A stretch of DNA of 10,482 nucleotides from Bacillota bacterium (GTDB lineage Bacteria > Bacillota_A > Clostridia > Clostridiales > Clostridiaceae): NCBI GenBank assembly GCA_021837545.1, contig JAKBFR010000087.1, forward strand, positions 1-10,482, written 5' to 3'. Both the position numbers and the translations under genes were made by a program. The number at the start of each line of letters is the position of its first letter. Position 1 is the first letter of the stretch. Below the pieces are notes generated by a model, which ran no database searches, was not told the origin of the DNA, and was given only the letters and a program-made list of their open reading frames with translations. Below, piece by piece: positions 1-7,567 of this stretch.

Positions 1-1
1 G

Positions 2-376
2 GGCGATGGAATTGCTGTTGATGCAACAGGAGATACGGTTTATGCACCTGCAGATGGAGTTATTAGTGCAATTGTAAATTCAAAACATGCATTTGGTATA
101 AAACTTAATAATGGATTAGAGATGTTGATTCATGTTGGATTAGATACTGTAAAACTAAATGGTGAAGGGTTTTCTGTACTAGTAAATGTAGATGAACAAG
201 TAAAGCAAGGAACACCAATTATTAAAATTGATCGTACCTTTATTGAGTCTAAAGGAATGACATTGGTAACACCAGTAATTATATTGGATAGTGATCAATA
301 TCATATACATAAAGGTGCACTTGGACAAGATGTAGTTGGAGGGGAAAGCACTATTATAGAATGTAAATCAATATAG
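2..376 (+). CDS. PTS glucose-family EIIA domain, C-terminal part (5' end outside window)
   Basis: This is the phosphocarrier domain of a sugar phosphotransferase system. It accepts phosphate from HPr and hands it to an EIIB domain at the inner face of the membrane. The frame is open from base 2 and ends at TAG 374-376, giving 124 visible residues. Family hallmarks are present: the VYAPADG segment (residues 13-19), the first active-site histidine in KHAFGI (His29), and the phosphorylated histidine in LIHVGLDTV (His44, codon at 131-133), followed by LNGEGF. These match the paired histidines of EIIA-Glc (His75/His90 in E. coli numbering). It is either a stand-alone EIIA or the end of a fused EIIBCA permease of the glucose/beta-glucoside/sucrose type; the missing 5' end decides this, and the sugar cannot be told. 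The ATG at 122 lies inside the conserved core and is not a real start. Confidence 0.93.
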   Translation, partial: GDGIAVDATGDTVYAPADGVISAIVNSKHAFGIKLNNGLEMLIHVGLDTVKLNGEGFSVLVNVDEQVKQGTPIIKIDRTFIESKGMTLVTPVIILDSDQYHIHKGALGQDVVGGESTIIECKSI

Positions 377-390
377 TAAGAATAATATAA

Positions 391-408
391 AATAGCAGTA
401 GAGCTATT
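391..408 (+). other. Small hairpin between EIIA and MFS genes
   Basis: AATAGC (391-396) and GCTATT (403-408) form a 6-bp stem with a 6-base loop, just before the MFS gene's ribosome binding site at 415-420. No T-run follows, so it is not a terminator. It might act as a processing or mRNA-stability element between the two cistrons. It could be chance in AT-rich DNA. Confidence 0.3.
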
Positions 409-427
409 ACATTTAGGGAGCAAAGCC

Positions 428-1582
428 GTGGAAGAGAAAAATCAAAAAAAATTATATATATTCTTAAATGTATTTACCTATATGGCATTTTCCTTTGGTA
501 TGACGCAGTTTACACCATTCTTATCTAAACTCGGTTATGATTCAATGGAAAGAGGCGTATTACTATCTTCTTTCGCAGTTATGACCATCATACTACAAAT
601 GCTATTTGGGTTTTTATCAGATAAGTATAAAACTGTGAAGACATTTATGGTATTTGCTTTGTTGATTTATGCAGTATCAACATATCTATTTTATATAAAA
701 GAAGAGCAATTTTTTGTTTATCATATGATTGCTATTGCATTTAGTGGAGGACTTCTTAATACTAGCTGTGGGTTAAGTGATACTTGGATACTTGGAAGCA
801 ATGAATATTTAAGAAGACAACTTTCTTTTATAAAAGCTTTTGGATCTATTGGTTGGGCAGTGGGAAGTATTATATTACCAACGATTATTTTCCAATTTGG
901 CTATAGAGGTGTAAGTAATGGTATTTTAAGCTTAAGTATTCTTTCATTAGGTATTATATATTTTATAAAGGATGTAAATAAAATACATAATAAGAAAATC
1001 AATAAAACAAAAGTATCTGATGTAAAAGAATTGGTATTAAATAAAAAATATAACTTATTAGTGTTTGTTCTTTTTTTAATGTATTGTGTTATTATAGCAA
1101 ATAATAGTGCAGTGGTTGATAAAATGCTTATACTGGGAGCAACAGATTTACAAATTGGATATAAATGGTCAATTCAGTCTGTTATAGAGATTCCAACCTA
1201 TTTATTTGGGGTTTATTTTCTACAGAAATTTAATCATTATTTTTTATTAAAGATTTCTGCAACTGCATTAACAATTCAATTTATTTTGTTTGGTGCTTGT
1301 AGCAGTGTAATAGGAATTATAATATTGAGTGGGTTTCAAATGTTAACAACACCATTATTAATGATTGCTTCAAAAAACTTAATATTTGAATTAACTAGTG
1401 ACGAAATGAAGTCAACAGGGCAATTGTATGCAATGAGTATTTTTGCAGGGATATCCTCACTATTGGTACCAATATGTGCAGGAACAATAACAAGATATTA
1501 TAATGTTAATATAACATTGTTTATTGCAGCTTCTTTATCAGCGATAGCTTTCATATTAATAAATGTTTTAAAAAAGATATAA
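428..1582 (+). CDS. MFS permease, LacY-like/MFS_1-like sugar-type symporter
   Basis: A 384-residue integral membrane protein with about 12 hydrophobic segments in two six-helix halves. They are separated by a basic cytoplasmic loop near residues 185-210 (rich in Lys/Asn). The MFS loop 2-3 motif is visible as GFLSDKYKTVK (61-71). The N-terminal segment, with FTPFLSKLGYDSMERGVLLS after helix 1, resembles the oligosaccharide/nucleoside:H+ symporter branch of the superfamily more than drug exporters, but the substrate cannot be assigned. The start is GTG at 428: AGGGAG (415-420) sits 7 nt upstream and no better ATG lies nearby. The gene begins 51 nt after the EIIA stop on the same strand with no terminator between, so it is probably co-transcribed with the PTS gene. 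A proton symporter in a PTS operon could import a glycoside or export a sugar. TAA is at 1580-1582. Confidence 0.85.
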   Translation: MEEKNQKKLYIFLNVFTYMAFSFGMTQFTPFLSKLGYDSMERGVLLSSFAVMTIILQMLFGFLSDKYKTVKTFMVFALLIYAVSTYLFYIKEEQFFVYHMIAIAFSGGLLNTSCGLSDTWILGSNEYLRRQLSFIKAFGSIGWAVGSIILPTIIFQFGYRGVSNGILSLSILSLGIIYFIKDVNKIHNKKINKTKVSDVKELVLNKKYNLLVFVLFLMYCVIIANNSAVVDKMLILGATDLQIGYKWSIQSVIEIPTYLFGVYFLQKFNHYFLLKISATALTIQFILFGACSSVIGIIILSGFQMLTTPLLMIASKNLIFELTSDEMKSTGQLYAMSIFAGISSLLVPICAGTITRYYNVNITLFIAASLSAIAFILINVLKKI

Positions 1583-1588
1583 TAAAGC

Positions 1589-1628
1589 CTAAAAGTTTAT
1601 ATAAATTTTTAGTATAAATTAATTTTTT
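1589..1628 (+). terminator. Weak candidate terminator after MFS gene
   Basis: CTAAAAGTTT (1589-1598) pairs with the segment ending TTTTTAG at 1612, giving a 10-bp AT-rich stem with one G-T pair and an ATAT loop. A T6 run follows at 1623-1628, about 10 nt after the stem. The distance and low GC make it weak. It lies 7 nt past the MFS stop codon. Confidence 0.4.
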
Positions 1629-1675
1629 AAGCAATCAATTTAATTTATAAAACAATACTTTGATGATATTTGTAT

Positions 1676-1719
1676 AAAAAGAGAAGTAAGTAACATACCT
1701 CCTGCCTATGTACTTTCTT
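1676..1719 (-). terminator. Terminator of the efflux operon (minus strand)
   Basis: An imperfect 12-bp hairpin: AAG/CTT (1684-1686 with 1717-1719), AAGTA/TACTT (1688-1692 with 1711-1715) and CATA/TATG (1694-1697 with 1707-1710), with one mismatch, one bulge and a 9-nt loop. Read on the minus strand, it is followed by CTC and then T5 (plus-strand A5 at 1676-1680), the form of an intrinsic terminator. It lies about 115 nt past the last stop of the efflux operon, so the operon would carry a 3' untranslated tail that includes the structure at 1742-1795. Confidence 0.6.
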
Positions 1720-1741
1720 GCAATTACTAATATATAGATTT

Positions 1742-1795
1742 GGGGAATACTTTTGTGGCGTGTTGCATCAAGCAATAGTCACAAATGCATGCCCC
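1742..1795 (-). repeat. 54-nt imperfect inverted repeat / structured RNA element of unknown nature
   Basis: Arms 1742-1757 and 1780-1795 pair over 16 positions. On the minus strand this gives four G-C pairs, a 1x1 mismatch, four pairs including one G-U, another 1x1 mismatch, then six pairs. Inside, TTGC (1763-1766) and GCAA (1772-1775) form a second short stem. The G-U pair becomes A-C if read on the plus strand, so the fold is better as minus-strand RNA, that is, in the 3' tail of the efflux operon. The surrounding 86 bases (1741-1826) are about 43% GC, clearly above the spacer DNA on either side. It may be a dispersed repeat, a 3'-UTR stability element or a small RNA. No known family is recognised. 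Confidence 0.5.
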
Positions 1796-1835
1796 TTATT
1801 ATGGGTGGATACAACAAAGTAAGCAGTTATATATT

Positions 1836-3164
1836 TTAGTTACTCTTTACAATATTAAATTTCCCATTATCTTTCATATTAGAACTACCTTCAACAACGA
1901 TTTGATCGTCTTCAGATACCCCATCTTTAATTTCTACATATTGATTTTTAGAAGCTCCAACTGTTACTGCATGTTTAGCAAGTATATCACCATTAACAAC
2001 ATACACATATGAAGTTCCATCTTCTTCAAATACAGATTCTTTTGGAACTAACAAAGTATGATCTTCATTTGAATTAGCTAGAGTAATATTTGTGACCATT
2101 CCTAGTTTTAGATTATTATCAGAATTATTAACATCTACTTGAACATCAAACATTCCTGTCTTTTGATCGGCAGAAGGTGATATTGTAGATATTGTACCAT
2201 CATAAGATAGTCCTGTTGATGGTACAGATATCTTAGCAGCCATACCAATATATATATCATTTATATTTGTTTCTGTAACTTTAATTATTACATTTACAGA
2301 GTTTGCATTTTCTAAAACAAGCGATGGGGTTTGAGTAGGAGTTAATTCACCAACTGATATATTTTCAGCACTTATTTTTCCATCAATAGGTGCAGTTATA
2401 GTTGCATTGTCAAGCTGGTGTTTAGCAATATCTAATGCAGCATTAGCACTATCCATTTGTGCTTTTGCAGATGCAATATTATCAGGATTTATAATTGCGT
2501 TAGTAATTGAAGCATTTTCACTAGCTGCAGCAAAGCTAGTTTTTGCATTATTAAGTCTAGTTTCAGCATTTGCCTTGGCAATTTCAAAAGCTGCTGAAGC
2601 TGCATCTAATTTACTTTTTGCATCATCTAATGTTACTTTGGAAGCTGCTTCAGCTTCATATAAAGTATTTGTACGATCATAATTTGCTTTTGCATCATTA
2701 TAAGCTGTTTGTGCAGCGGTTACAGCTGTATTATTTTCATATTGACTTTGAGCATCATTTAGTTCGTTTTGCGCTTTTTCTAAAGCTGTAGCAGCATCAT
2801 TTTGAGTTTGCTTAGCTGTTCCACCAACTGTTTTGTCATAAGCTGCAGCGGCAGCATCATAATTTGCTTGTGCTTGATTTAATTTATATGTTAATTCTGT
2901 ATGATCAATTGTAAACAATTGATCATCTTTTTTTACAGTTTGTCCAACTTCAACAGCTACAGTTTGGACTTTCCCAGAAACACTTGGAATTATAGACACT
3001 TTTTCTGCTGATGCAACATTTCCAGTATAAGTAGTATCACTTATTGAATTAGATGTTTTTACTTTTGTGACTGTGACATTTGCTATATCTGAATTTCCAC
3101 TACAACCTATTAATAAAGTACTTATACAAACCATACATAAAGTACTTGAAATTATCTTCTTCAT
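1836..3164 (-). CDS. RND/MacA-type periplasmic-adaptor lipoprotein of efflux operon
   Basis: A 442-residue membrane-fusion protein. The N-terminus is a lipoprotein signal: Lys-Lys, a hydrophobic stretch and the lipobox LIGC with the lipidated Cys21, so it should sit on the outer face of the cytoplasmic membrane. Domain order: first biotinyl-lipoyl half near 56-87 (SVSGKVQTVAVEVGQTV), a long Ala-rich coiled-coil hairpin at about 90-253, second lipoyl half at 254-275 (ATITAPIDGKIS), beta-barrel at about 288-362, and membrane-proximal domain at about 370-440. Such adaptors normally link an inner-membrane pump to an exit duct; in a monoderm the coiled coil would reach into the wall. It is last in the four-gene operon, 25 nt after the other adaptor gene. 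A purine-rich AAAGGA lies about 11 nt before the ATG at 3164, a rather long spacing. Substrate unknown. Confidence 0.88.
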   Translation of the reverse strand: MKKIISSTLCMVCISTLLIGCSGNSDIANVTVTKVKTSNSISDTTYTGNVASAEKVSIIPSVSGKVQTVAVEVGQTVKKDDQLFTIDHTELTYKLNQAQANYDAAAAAYDKTVGGTAKQTQNDAATALEKAQNELNDAQSQYENNTAVTAAQTAYNDAKANYDRTNTLYEAEAASKVTLDDAKSKLDAASAAFEIAKANAETRLNNAKTSFAAASENASITNAIINPDNIASAKAQMDSANAALDIAKHQLDNATITAPIDGKISAENISVGELTPTQTPSLVLENANSVNVIIKVTETNINDIYIGMAAKISVPSTGLSYDGTISTISPSADQKTGMFDVQVDVNNSDNNLKLGMVTNITLANSNEDHTLLVPKESVFEEDGTSYVYVVNGDILAKHAVTVGASKNQYVEIKDGVSEDDQIVVEGSSNMKDNGKFNIVKSN

Positions 3165-3189
3165 AAATATTTCAATCCTTTCAATAAAA

Positions 3190-3897
3190 TTATTTTACTT
3201 TTATTTTAACAACTGCATTCATTCCTAGTGTCATTGGTAGATTTTCATTATTTTCTATACTTACTTTAACTGGTATAAGTTGTGTAACTTTTGTATAGGT
3301 ACCACTTGTTGTAAGACTACTAGCTGAAGTTGAAAAATAAGTTTGAGTAGTATTATCTATTTCAGTTACCGTACCTTTGAAAGTTTTACTTGGGTATGCA
3401 TCTATGTCAACTTTAACTTCTTGTCCAACTTTAATTTTCATAATGTCAGTTTCTTCAACATTAACGCCAACATACATGTTAGAAGTGTCAGCAACAATAG
3501 CAAGCTGACTTGTAGCTGCAACAGCTTGATTTTTTATAATATCACTTTTAACAACAGTTCCATCTATAGGTGAAGTAATATAAGGCAAAATTTCTTGTCT
3601 TCCGAGAACTTCATCTTTTTTTACTAAATCCCCAGCACTTACATTCCATTCTAAAATTTTTCCGGATGTTACTGGAGTAATTGAATACATTTTAGCTGTA
3701 ACTTTTGCATTATCAGTAGTAAAATAATTAACACTGCTAATATAAAAATAGTATCCGATACTACAACCTAAGATTACAACTATAATAAGTACAGGATAAA
3801 GTATCTTTTTTGAGAATATTTTTTTGAAATTTATTTTTTTTGAATTTTTCTCTATTGAAGTTATATCTTTTGAGGCTATCTCTTTTGACTTTTCCAT
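3190..3897 (-). CDS. HlyD/EmrA-family adaptor lacking the coiled-coil hairpin
   Basis: A 235-residue membrane-fusion protein. A basic cytoplasmic N-terminus (1-31) precedes one membrane segment at about 32-54, then the HlyD/EmrA entry motif YFTTDNAKVTAKM (58-70). The two lipoyl halves (SGKILEWNVSAGDLVKKDEVLG at about 78-99, split here as SGKILEW and VSAGDLVKKDEVLG; and ITSPIDGTVV, 107-116) are joined directly. The helical hairpin that separates them in EmrA is absent, which explains the short length against the roughly 350-400 residues usual for EmrA-like proteins. A beta-barrel follows at about 140-234. AGGAG lies 9 nt before the ATG at 3897. The gene starts 23 nt after the second ABC gene, in the same operon. 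It probably links the exporter to the extracytoplasmic side or partners the lipoprotein adaptor. Whether it binds the ABC pair directly is not visible. Confidence 0.85.
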   Translation of the reverse strand: MEKSKEIASKDITSIEKNSKKINFKKIFSKKILYPVLIIVVILGCSIGYYFYISSVNYFTTDNAKVTAKMYSITPVTSGKILEWNVSAGDLVKKDEVLGRQEILPYITSPIDGTVVKSDIIKNQAVAATSQLAIVADTSNMYVGVNVEETDIMKIKVGQEVKVDIDAYPSKTFKGTVTEIDNTTQTYFSTSASSLTTSGTYTKVTQLIPVKVSIENNENLPMTLGMNAVVKIKVK

Positions 3898-3920
3898 AAC
3901 TCACATCTCCTAAAGATTTA

Positions 3921-5780
3921 TTAATTTTCACTATTTTCAAATTGACTCTTATAAAGACCTGAATAGAAACCATTAGCTTTAAGTAAAGTTTCATGATTAC
4001 CTTGCTCTATTATATCTCCATCTTTCAATACTAAAATTACGTCAGCATCTCTTATAGTAGATAATCTATGTGCAATTACAAAGCTAGTTCTATTAGACAT
4101 AAGGTGATCCATTGCTTTTTGTATAAGCACTTCTGTTCTTGTATCAACAGAACTTGTTGCTTCATCAAGAATAAGTATTTTAGGATTAGATAAAATTGTA
4201 CGTGCAATAGTTAAAAGTTGCTTTTGACCTTGAGAGATATTGCTTGCTTCTTCATTTAGTATTAAGTCATATCCATCAGGTAGTGCTCGTATAAATTCAT
4301 CACAATGGGCTGCTTTTGAAGCTTCAATTACTTGCTCAGGAGTAGCACCAAAATTTCCATATTTAATGTTATCTAAAATACTTGCATTATAAAGCCAAGT
4401 ATCTTGAAGAACCATTCCAAACATGCTTCTTAAATCATTTCTAGTAAAATCATTAATGTCATAACCATCAATCAAAATACTTCCAGAATTAATATCATAA
4501 AATCTCATTAAAAGTTTTATAATTGTTGATTTTCCGCCTCCAGTAGGGCCAACAATTGCAACTTTTTGTCCGGATTTAATTATAGATGAAAAATTATTAA
4601 TAATTATTTTATCATCGTTATAACCGAAGTGTACATTTTTAAATTCTACATTACCAATTACGTTATCTAATATTACTGGATTTTCAGTTTGAGGAGTTTC
4701 TTCTTCCTCAGCTAAAAATTCAAATACACGTTCTGCAGCAGCTGCTGTAGATTGAAGGGTATTTGAAATATTAGCTAATTGTGCAATCGGCTGATTGAAA
4801 GAACGCATATATTGGATAAATGCTTGTACATCTCCAACTTCAATTGTTTTTTTTACTGCTAGATATCCACCAAGAATACAGACCAGAACATAACCAATAT
4901 TACCTACAAAGGTCATAATAGGCATCATCATTCCAGAAAGAAACTGAGATTTCCATGCTGAATCATACAATTCTTCATTTAAACCTCTGAATTTTAATAT
5001 AGCTTCTTCTTCACCATTAAATACTTGCACAACATTATGACCGGAATAGATTTCTTCAATATGTCCATTCATATGGCCAATATACTCTTGTTGAGTTTTA
5101 AAATATTTTTGAGATTTTCTAACAACAAACATTATGAGTCCGGCAGATAGTGGGAGTGTTAAGACAGCTACCAATGTCAACGTAGGACTTATGCTAAGCA
5201 TCATAATAAGTATACCAATAACTGTTACAGCAGAAGTTATTAATTGAGTAAGACTTTGATTTAAAGTTTGACTCAAAGTATCAACGTCATTAGTTATCCT
5301 AGACAATACTTCTCCATGAGTTCGTGAATCAAAATATTTTAAAGGCATTCTATTTATCTTTTCTGAAATATCCTTTCTAAATCTATAAGTAATTTTCATA
5401 GAGACACCAGACATTATATATGCTTGTATATATGAAAAAATTGCTGAAAAAATATATAAAACCACCAACACTAAGATACAATTTCTTATGTATCTAAAAT
5501 CTGTTAAAAGATTAGTTCCAGTAGCATATGCTATTAGTCCTTCAAAAAGCTTAGTAGTTGCCTTACCAAGAATTTTTGGGCCTACAATAGAGAAGATAGC
5601 TGAAAATATAGCAAAAATTATAACTATTACAATTTGTAATTTAAACTCATACATATATTTAAATAAAGTTAACATTGTTTCTTTAAAATTCTTAGCTTTT
5701 TCTCCTCCAGCCATTCCAGGACCCATTCCTGGCCCCCTGCCCATGGGTCCGTTGCTAGAACTCGATTTTTTTTCACTCAT
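3921..5780 (-). CDS. ABC exporter half-transporter, subunit with the catalytic glutamate (BmrD/TM288-like role)
   Basis: A 619-residue type IV ABC exporter half: a six-helix transmembrane domain (about 45-345) fused to an ATPase domain (about 375-612). ATPase motifs: Walker A GPTGGGKS (411-418), signature ISQGQ (515-519), Walker B ILILDE (535-540) with catalytic Glu540, and switch histidine His571 in IAHRLST. The signature departs from LSGGQ while Walker B and the H-loop are intact. That is the expected pattern for the partner supplying the consensus site in a heterodimeric exporter. The first 30 residues are unusual, a Ser run followed by Gly/Pro/Met-rich repeats. The ATG at 5780 overlaps the upstream gene's stop by 4 nt (ATGA), and AAGGAGG lies just upstream inside that gene, so translational coupling is likely. 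It probably exports a hydrophobic or amphiphilic compound; the substrate is unknown. Confidence 0.93.
   Translation of the reverse strand: MSEKKSSSSNGPMGRGPGMGPGMAGGEKAKNFKETMLTLFKYMYEFKLQIVIVIIFAIFSAIFSIVGPKILGKATTKLFEGLIAYATGTNLLTDFRYIRNCILVLVVLYIFSAIFSYIQAYIMSGVSMKITYRFRKDISEKINRMPLKYFDSRTHGEVLSRITNDVDTLSQTLNQSLTQLITSAVTVIGILIMMLSISPTLTLVAVLTLPLSAGLIMFVVRKSQKYFKTQQEYIGHMNGHIEEIYSGHNVVQVFNGEEEAILKFRGLNEELYDSAWKSQFLSGMMMPIMTFVGNIGYVLVCILGGYLAVKKTIEVGDVQAFIQYMRSFNQPIAQLANISNTLQSTAAAAERVFEFLAEEEETPQTENPVILDNVIGNVEFKNVHFGYNDDKIIINNFSSIIKSGQKVAIVGPTGGGKSTIIKLLMRFYDINSGSILIDGYDINDFTRNDLRSMFGMVLQDTWLYNASILDNIKYGNFGATPEQVIEASKAAHCDEFIRALPDGYDLILNEEASNISQGQKQLLTIARTILSNPKILILDEATSSVDTRTEVLIQKAMDHLMSNRTSFVIAHRLSTIRDADVILVLKDGDIIEQGNHETLLKANGFYSGLYKSQFENSEN
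5691..5753 (-). other. Gly/Pro/Met-rich N-terminal tail of the second ABC subunit
   Basis: Codons 10-30 of the 619-residue half-transporter encode a low-complexity tail, with GPMGRGPGMGPGM at residues 11-23, preceded by a Ser run (6-9). It would be a flexible cytoplasmic extension before the first membrane helix. The DNA here is locally GC-richer because of Gly and Pro codons. Function unknown. Confidence 0.6.
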
Positions 5781-7507
5781 TCTAACTCCTCCTTACTAAG
5801 CTGAGATAAAGCAATTTCCTGATAAACTTCGCAGGTTTTCATAAGTTCTTCGTGAGTGCCGCATCCAACAATATGTCCTTTATCTAAAACGATAATTTGA
5901 TCAGCCGTCATAATCGTACTTATTCTTTGTGCTACTAACAAAACTGTACTAGAACCTGTTTCTTCTTTTAATGATTTTCTAAGTGCTGCATCAGTTTTAA
6001 AATCCAATGCTGAAAAACTATCATCAAAAATACATATTTGAGGTTTTTTTACTAGTGCACGTGCAATTGATAAACGTTGCTTTTGTCCACCAGACACATT
6101 ATTACCACCTTGGGCTATTGAAGTTTCAAATTTTTCTGGCTTAGAGTCTATAAACTCTATTGCTTGTGCAATTTTTGAGGCTCTTAGAATATCATCTTCA
6201 CTTGGATTTTTACCACCGTAAGCTACATTACTTTTAATTGTTCCCGAAAATAAAATTCCCTTTTGTGGAACATATCCAAGATTATCTCGCAGTTCATGAA
6301 GACTTAAGGCGCTTACATTTATACCATCTATTAAAACTTCACCACTTGTAGCATCGTAAAATCTTGGGATCAAATTAATTAATGATGATTTTCCACTACC
6401 AGTTGATCCAATAAATGCTGTTGTTTGCGCCGGTTTAGCAGTAAAACTTATATTATGCAATACATCTTCTTCTGCTCCAGGATAGCTAAAGCAGACATTT
6501 CTAAATTCTATAAGTCCAGTGGAAATTTTTAAATTATTACTTGAAAGAGAATAGTCCTTAACTGAAGGTTCTGTTTCAAGAACATCTGCAATACGATTAG
6601 CAGAAACAGAAGCTCTTGGAATCATAATAAACATCATTGCCATCATAAGAAAGGCCATTATAATTTGCATAACATATTGCATATATGCCATCATTTCTCC
6701 AACATCCATCTTAAAGGCAGAAACTTGATTTGCACCAACCCATACAATCAGAACGGTAACTAAATTCATTATGAGCATCATAGCAGGCATCATTCCAGAT
6801 GTAAGTCTATTTATAAAAAGATTAGTACTTGTTAAATCTTTATTTGCTTTATCAAATCTATTTTCTTCAAATTTTTGAGTATTAAATGCTCTAATAACAA
6901 GCATACCATCAAGATTTTCACGAACTACAAGGTTAAGTTTATCAATTAAACTTTGAACAATCTTAAATTTGGGCATTACGAAAGTGAACATGGTTGCAAT
7001 AAGTCCTAAAAGACTTATGATAGAAAGAGCCACAATCCAGGACATTGATTTACTATTTGCAAGTGCATGTACAAAGCCACCAATACCCATAATAGGTGCA
7101 TAAAAAATTATTCGTATGAGCATAACAATCAGAGTCTGAATTTGTGTGACATCATTTGTTGTTCTTGTTATAAGAGAAGATGTGGCAAATTTATCAAACT
7201 CAGCATTTGAAAAAGATTCAACCTTTTCAAACAAATTAATTCTTAGGGATTGGCTCACTCCAGCAGCAACTTTAGACGCAATAAATCCAACTATAACACT
7301 TAAAATAGCACTAATAAGAGAAATTCCAAGCATTTGGAAACCTAATTTTATTATGTACGCTGCATCACCATTAGTTATTCCTTTATTTACAATATCAGAC
7401 ATATAGTCTGGTAATGAAAGGTCACAAATTGCTTGTCCAAACAATAGTATGATTGAAACAATAACCATGACAATATAAGGTTCAACATACTTCATTAATC
7501 TTTCCAT
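5777..7507 (-). CDS. ABC exporter half-transporter, subunit with degenerate catalytic site (BmrC/TM287-like role)
   Basis: A 576-residue ABC exporter half, first gene of the efflux operon. The transmembrane domain is at about 10-300 and the ATPase domain at about 332-570. Motifs: Walker A GSTGSGKS (367-374), signature VSGGQ (471-475), Walker B ICIFDD (491-496). The position after the Walker B aspartate, normally the catalytic Glu, is Asp496, and the switch histidine is replaced by Gln527 in VAQRIST. With the ISQGQ signature of the next protein, this makes one composite ATP site degenerate, as known for TM287/288 and BmrCD. The ATG at 7507 has GAGAGGTG about 10 nt upstream, slightly long spacing. 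The gene is transcribed from the promoter at 7546-7574, leaving a leader of about 30 nt, and ends in an ATGA overlap with the second subunit. Confidence 0.93.
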   Translation of the reverse strand: MERLMKYVEPYIVMVIVSIILLFGQAICDLSLPDYMSDIVNKGITNGDAAYIIKLGFQMLGISLISAILSVIVGFIASKVAAGVSQSLRINLFEKVESFSNAEFDKFATSSLITRTTNDVTQIQTLIVMLIRIIFYAPIMGIGGFVHALANSKSMSWIVALSIISLLGLIATMFTFVMPKFKIVQSLIDKLNLVVRENLDGMLVIRAFNTQKFEENRFDKANKDLTSTNLFINRLTSGMMPAMMLIMNLVTVLIVWVGANQVSAFKMDVGEMMAYMQYVMQIIMAFLMMAMMFIMIPRASVSANRIADVLETEPSVKDYSLSSNNLKISTGLIEFRNVCFSYPGAEEDVLHNISFTAKPAQTTAFIGSTGSGKSSLINLIPRFYDATSGEVLIDGINVSALSLHELRDNLGYVPQKGILFSGTIKSNVAYGGKNPSEDDILRASKIAQAIEFIDSKPEKFETSIAQGGNNVSGGQKQRLSIARALVKKPQICIFDDSFSALDFKTDAALRKSLKEETGSSTVLLVAQRISTIMTADQIIVLDKGHIVGCGTHEELMKTCEVYQEIALSQLSKEELE

Positions 7508-7541
7508 ATAATAAATTCACCTCTCTCAACTGATATATGAT

Positions 7542-7567
7542 TTTTATGATACCATGGTATAATAAAA
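7542..7567. promoter_or_regulatory. Probable TetR operator (dyad) over the efflux promoter
   Basis: The core ATACCATGGTAT (7549-7560) is a perfect 12-bp palindrome. After one mismatched pair (7548/7561) the symmetry continues for six more pairs (7542-7547 with 7562-7567), giving a 26-bp dyad with a single mismatch. It lies between the -35 and -10 of the minus-strand promoter and overlaps the -10. A repressor bound there would block polymerase. The divergent TetR gene beside it is the obvious candidate to bind it. Confidence 0.7.

Noticed and set aside
1785..2012. Plus-strand 75-codon frame
   Set aside because: It lies antisense to the end of the lipoprotein adaptor, has no RBS, and its composition is that of a shadow frame. 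Its first part is the structured spacer element, not a gene.
2407..2791. Plus-strand frames of 73 and 91 codons
   Set aside because: They are antisense to the Ala-rich coiled coil of the adaptor. The biased codons there leave other frames open.
3761..3994. Minus-strand 77-codon frame across the ABC/adaptor junction
   Set aside because: It overlaps two well-supported genes in another frame and has no family signal.
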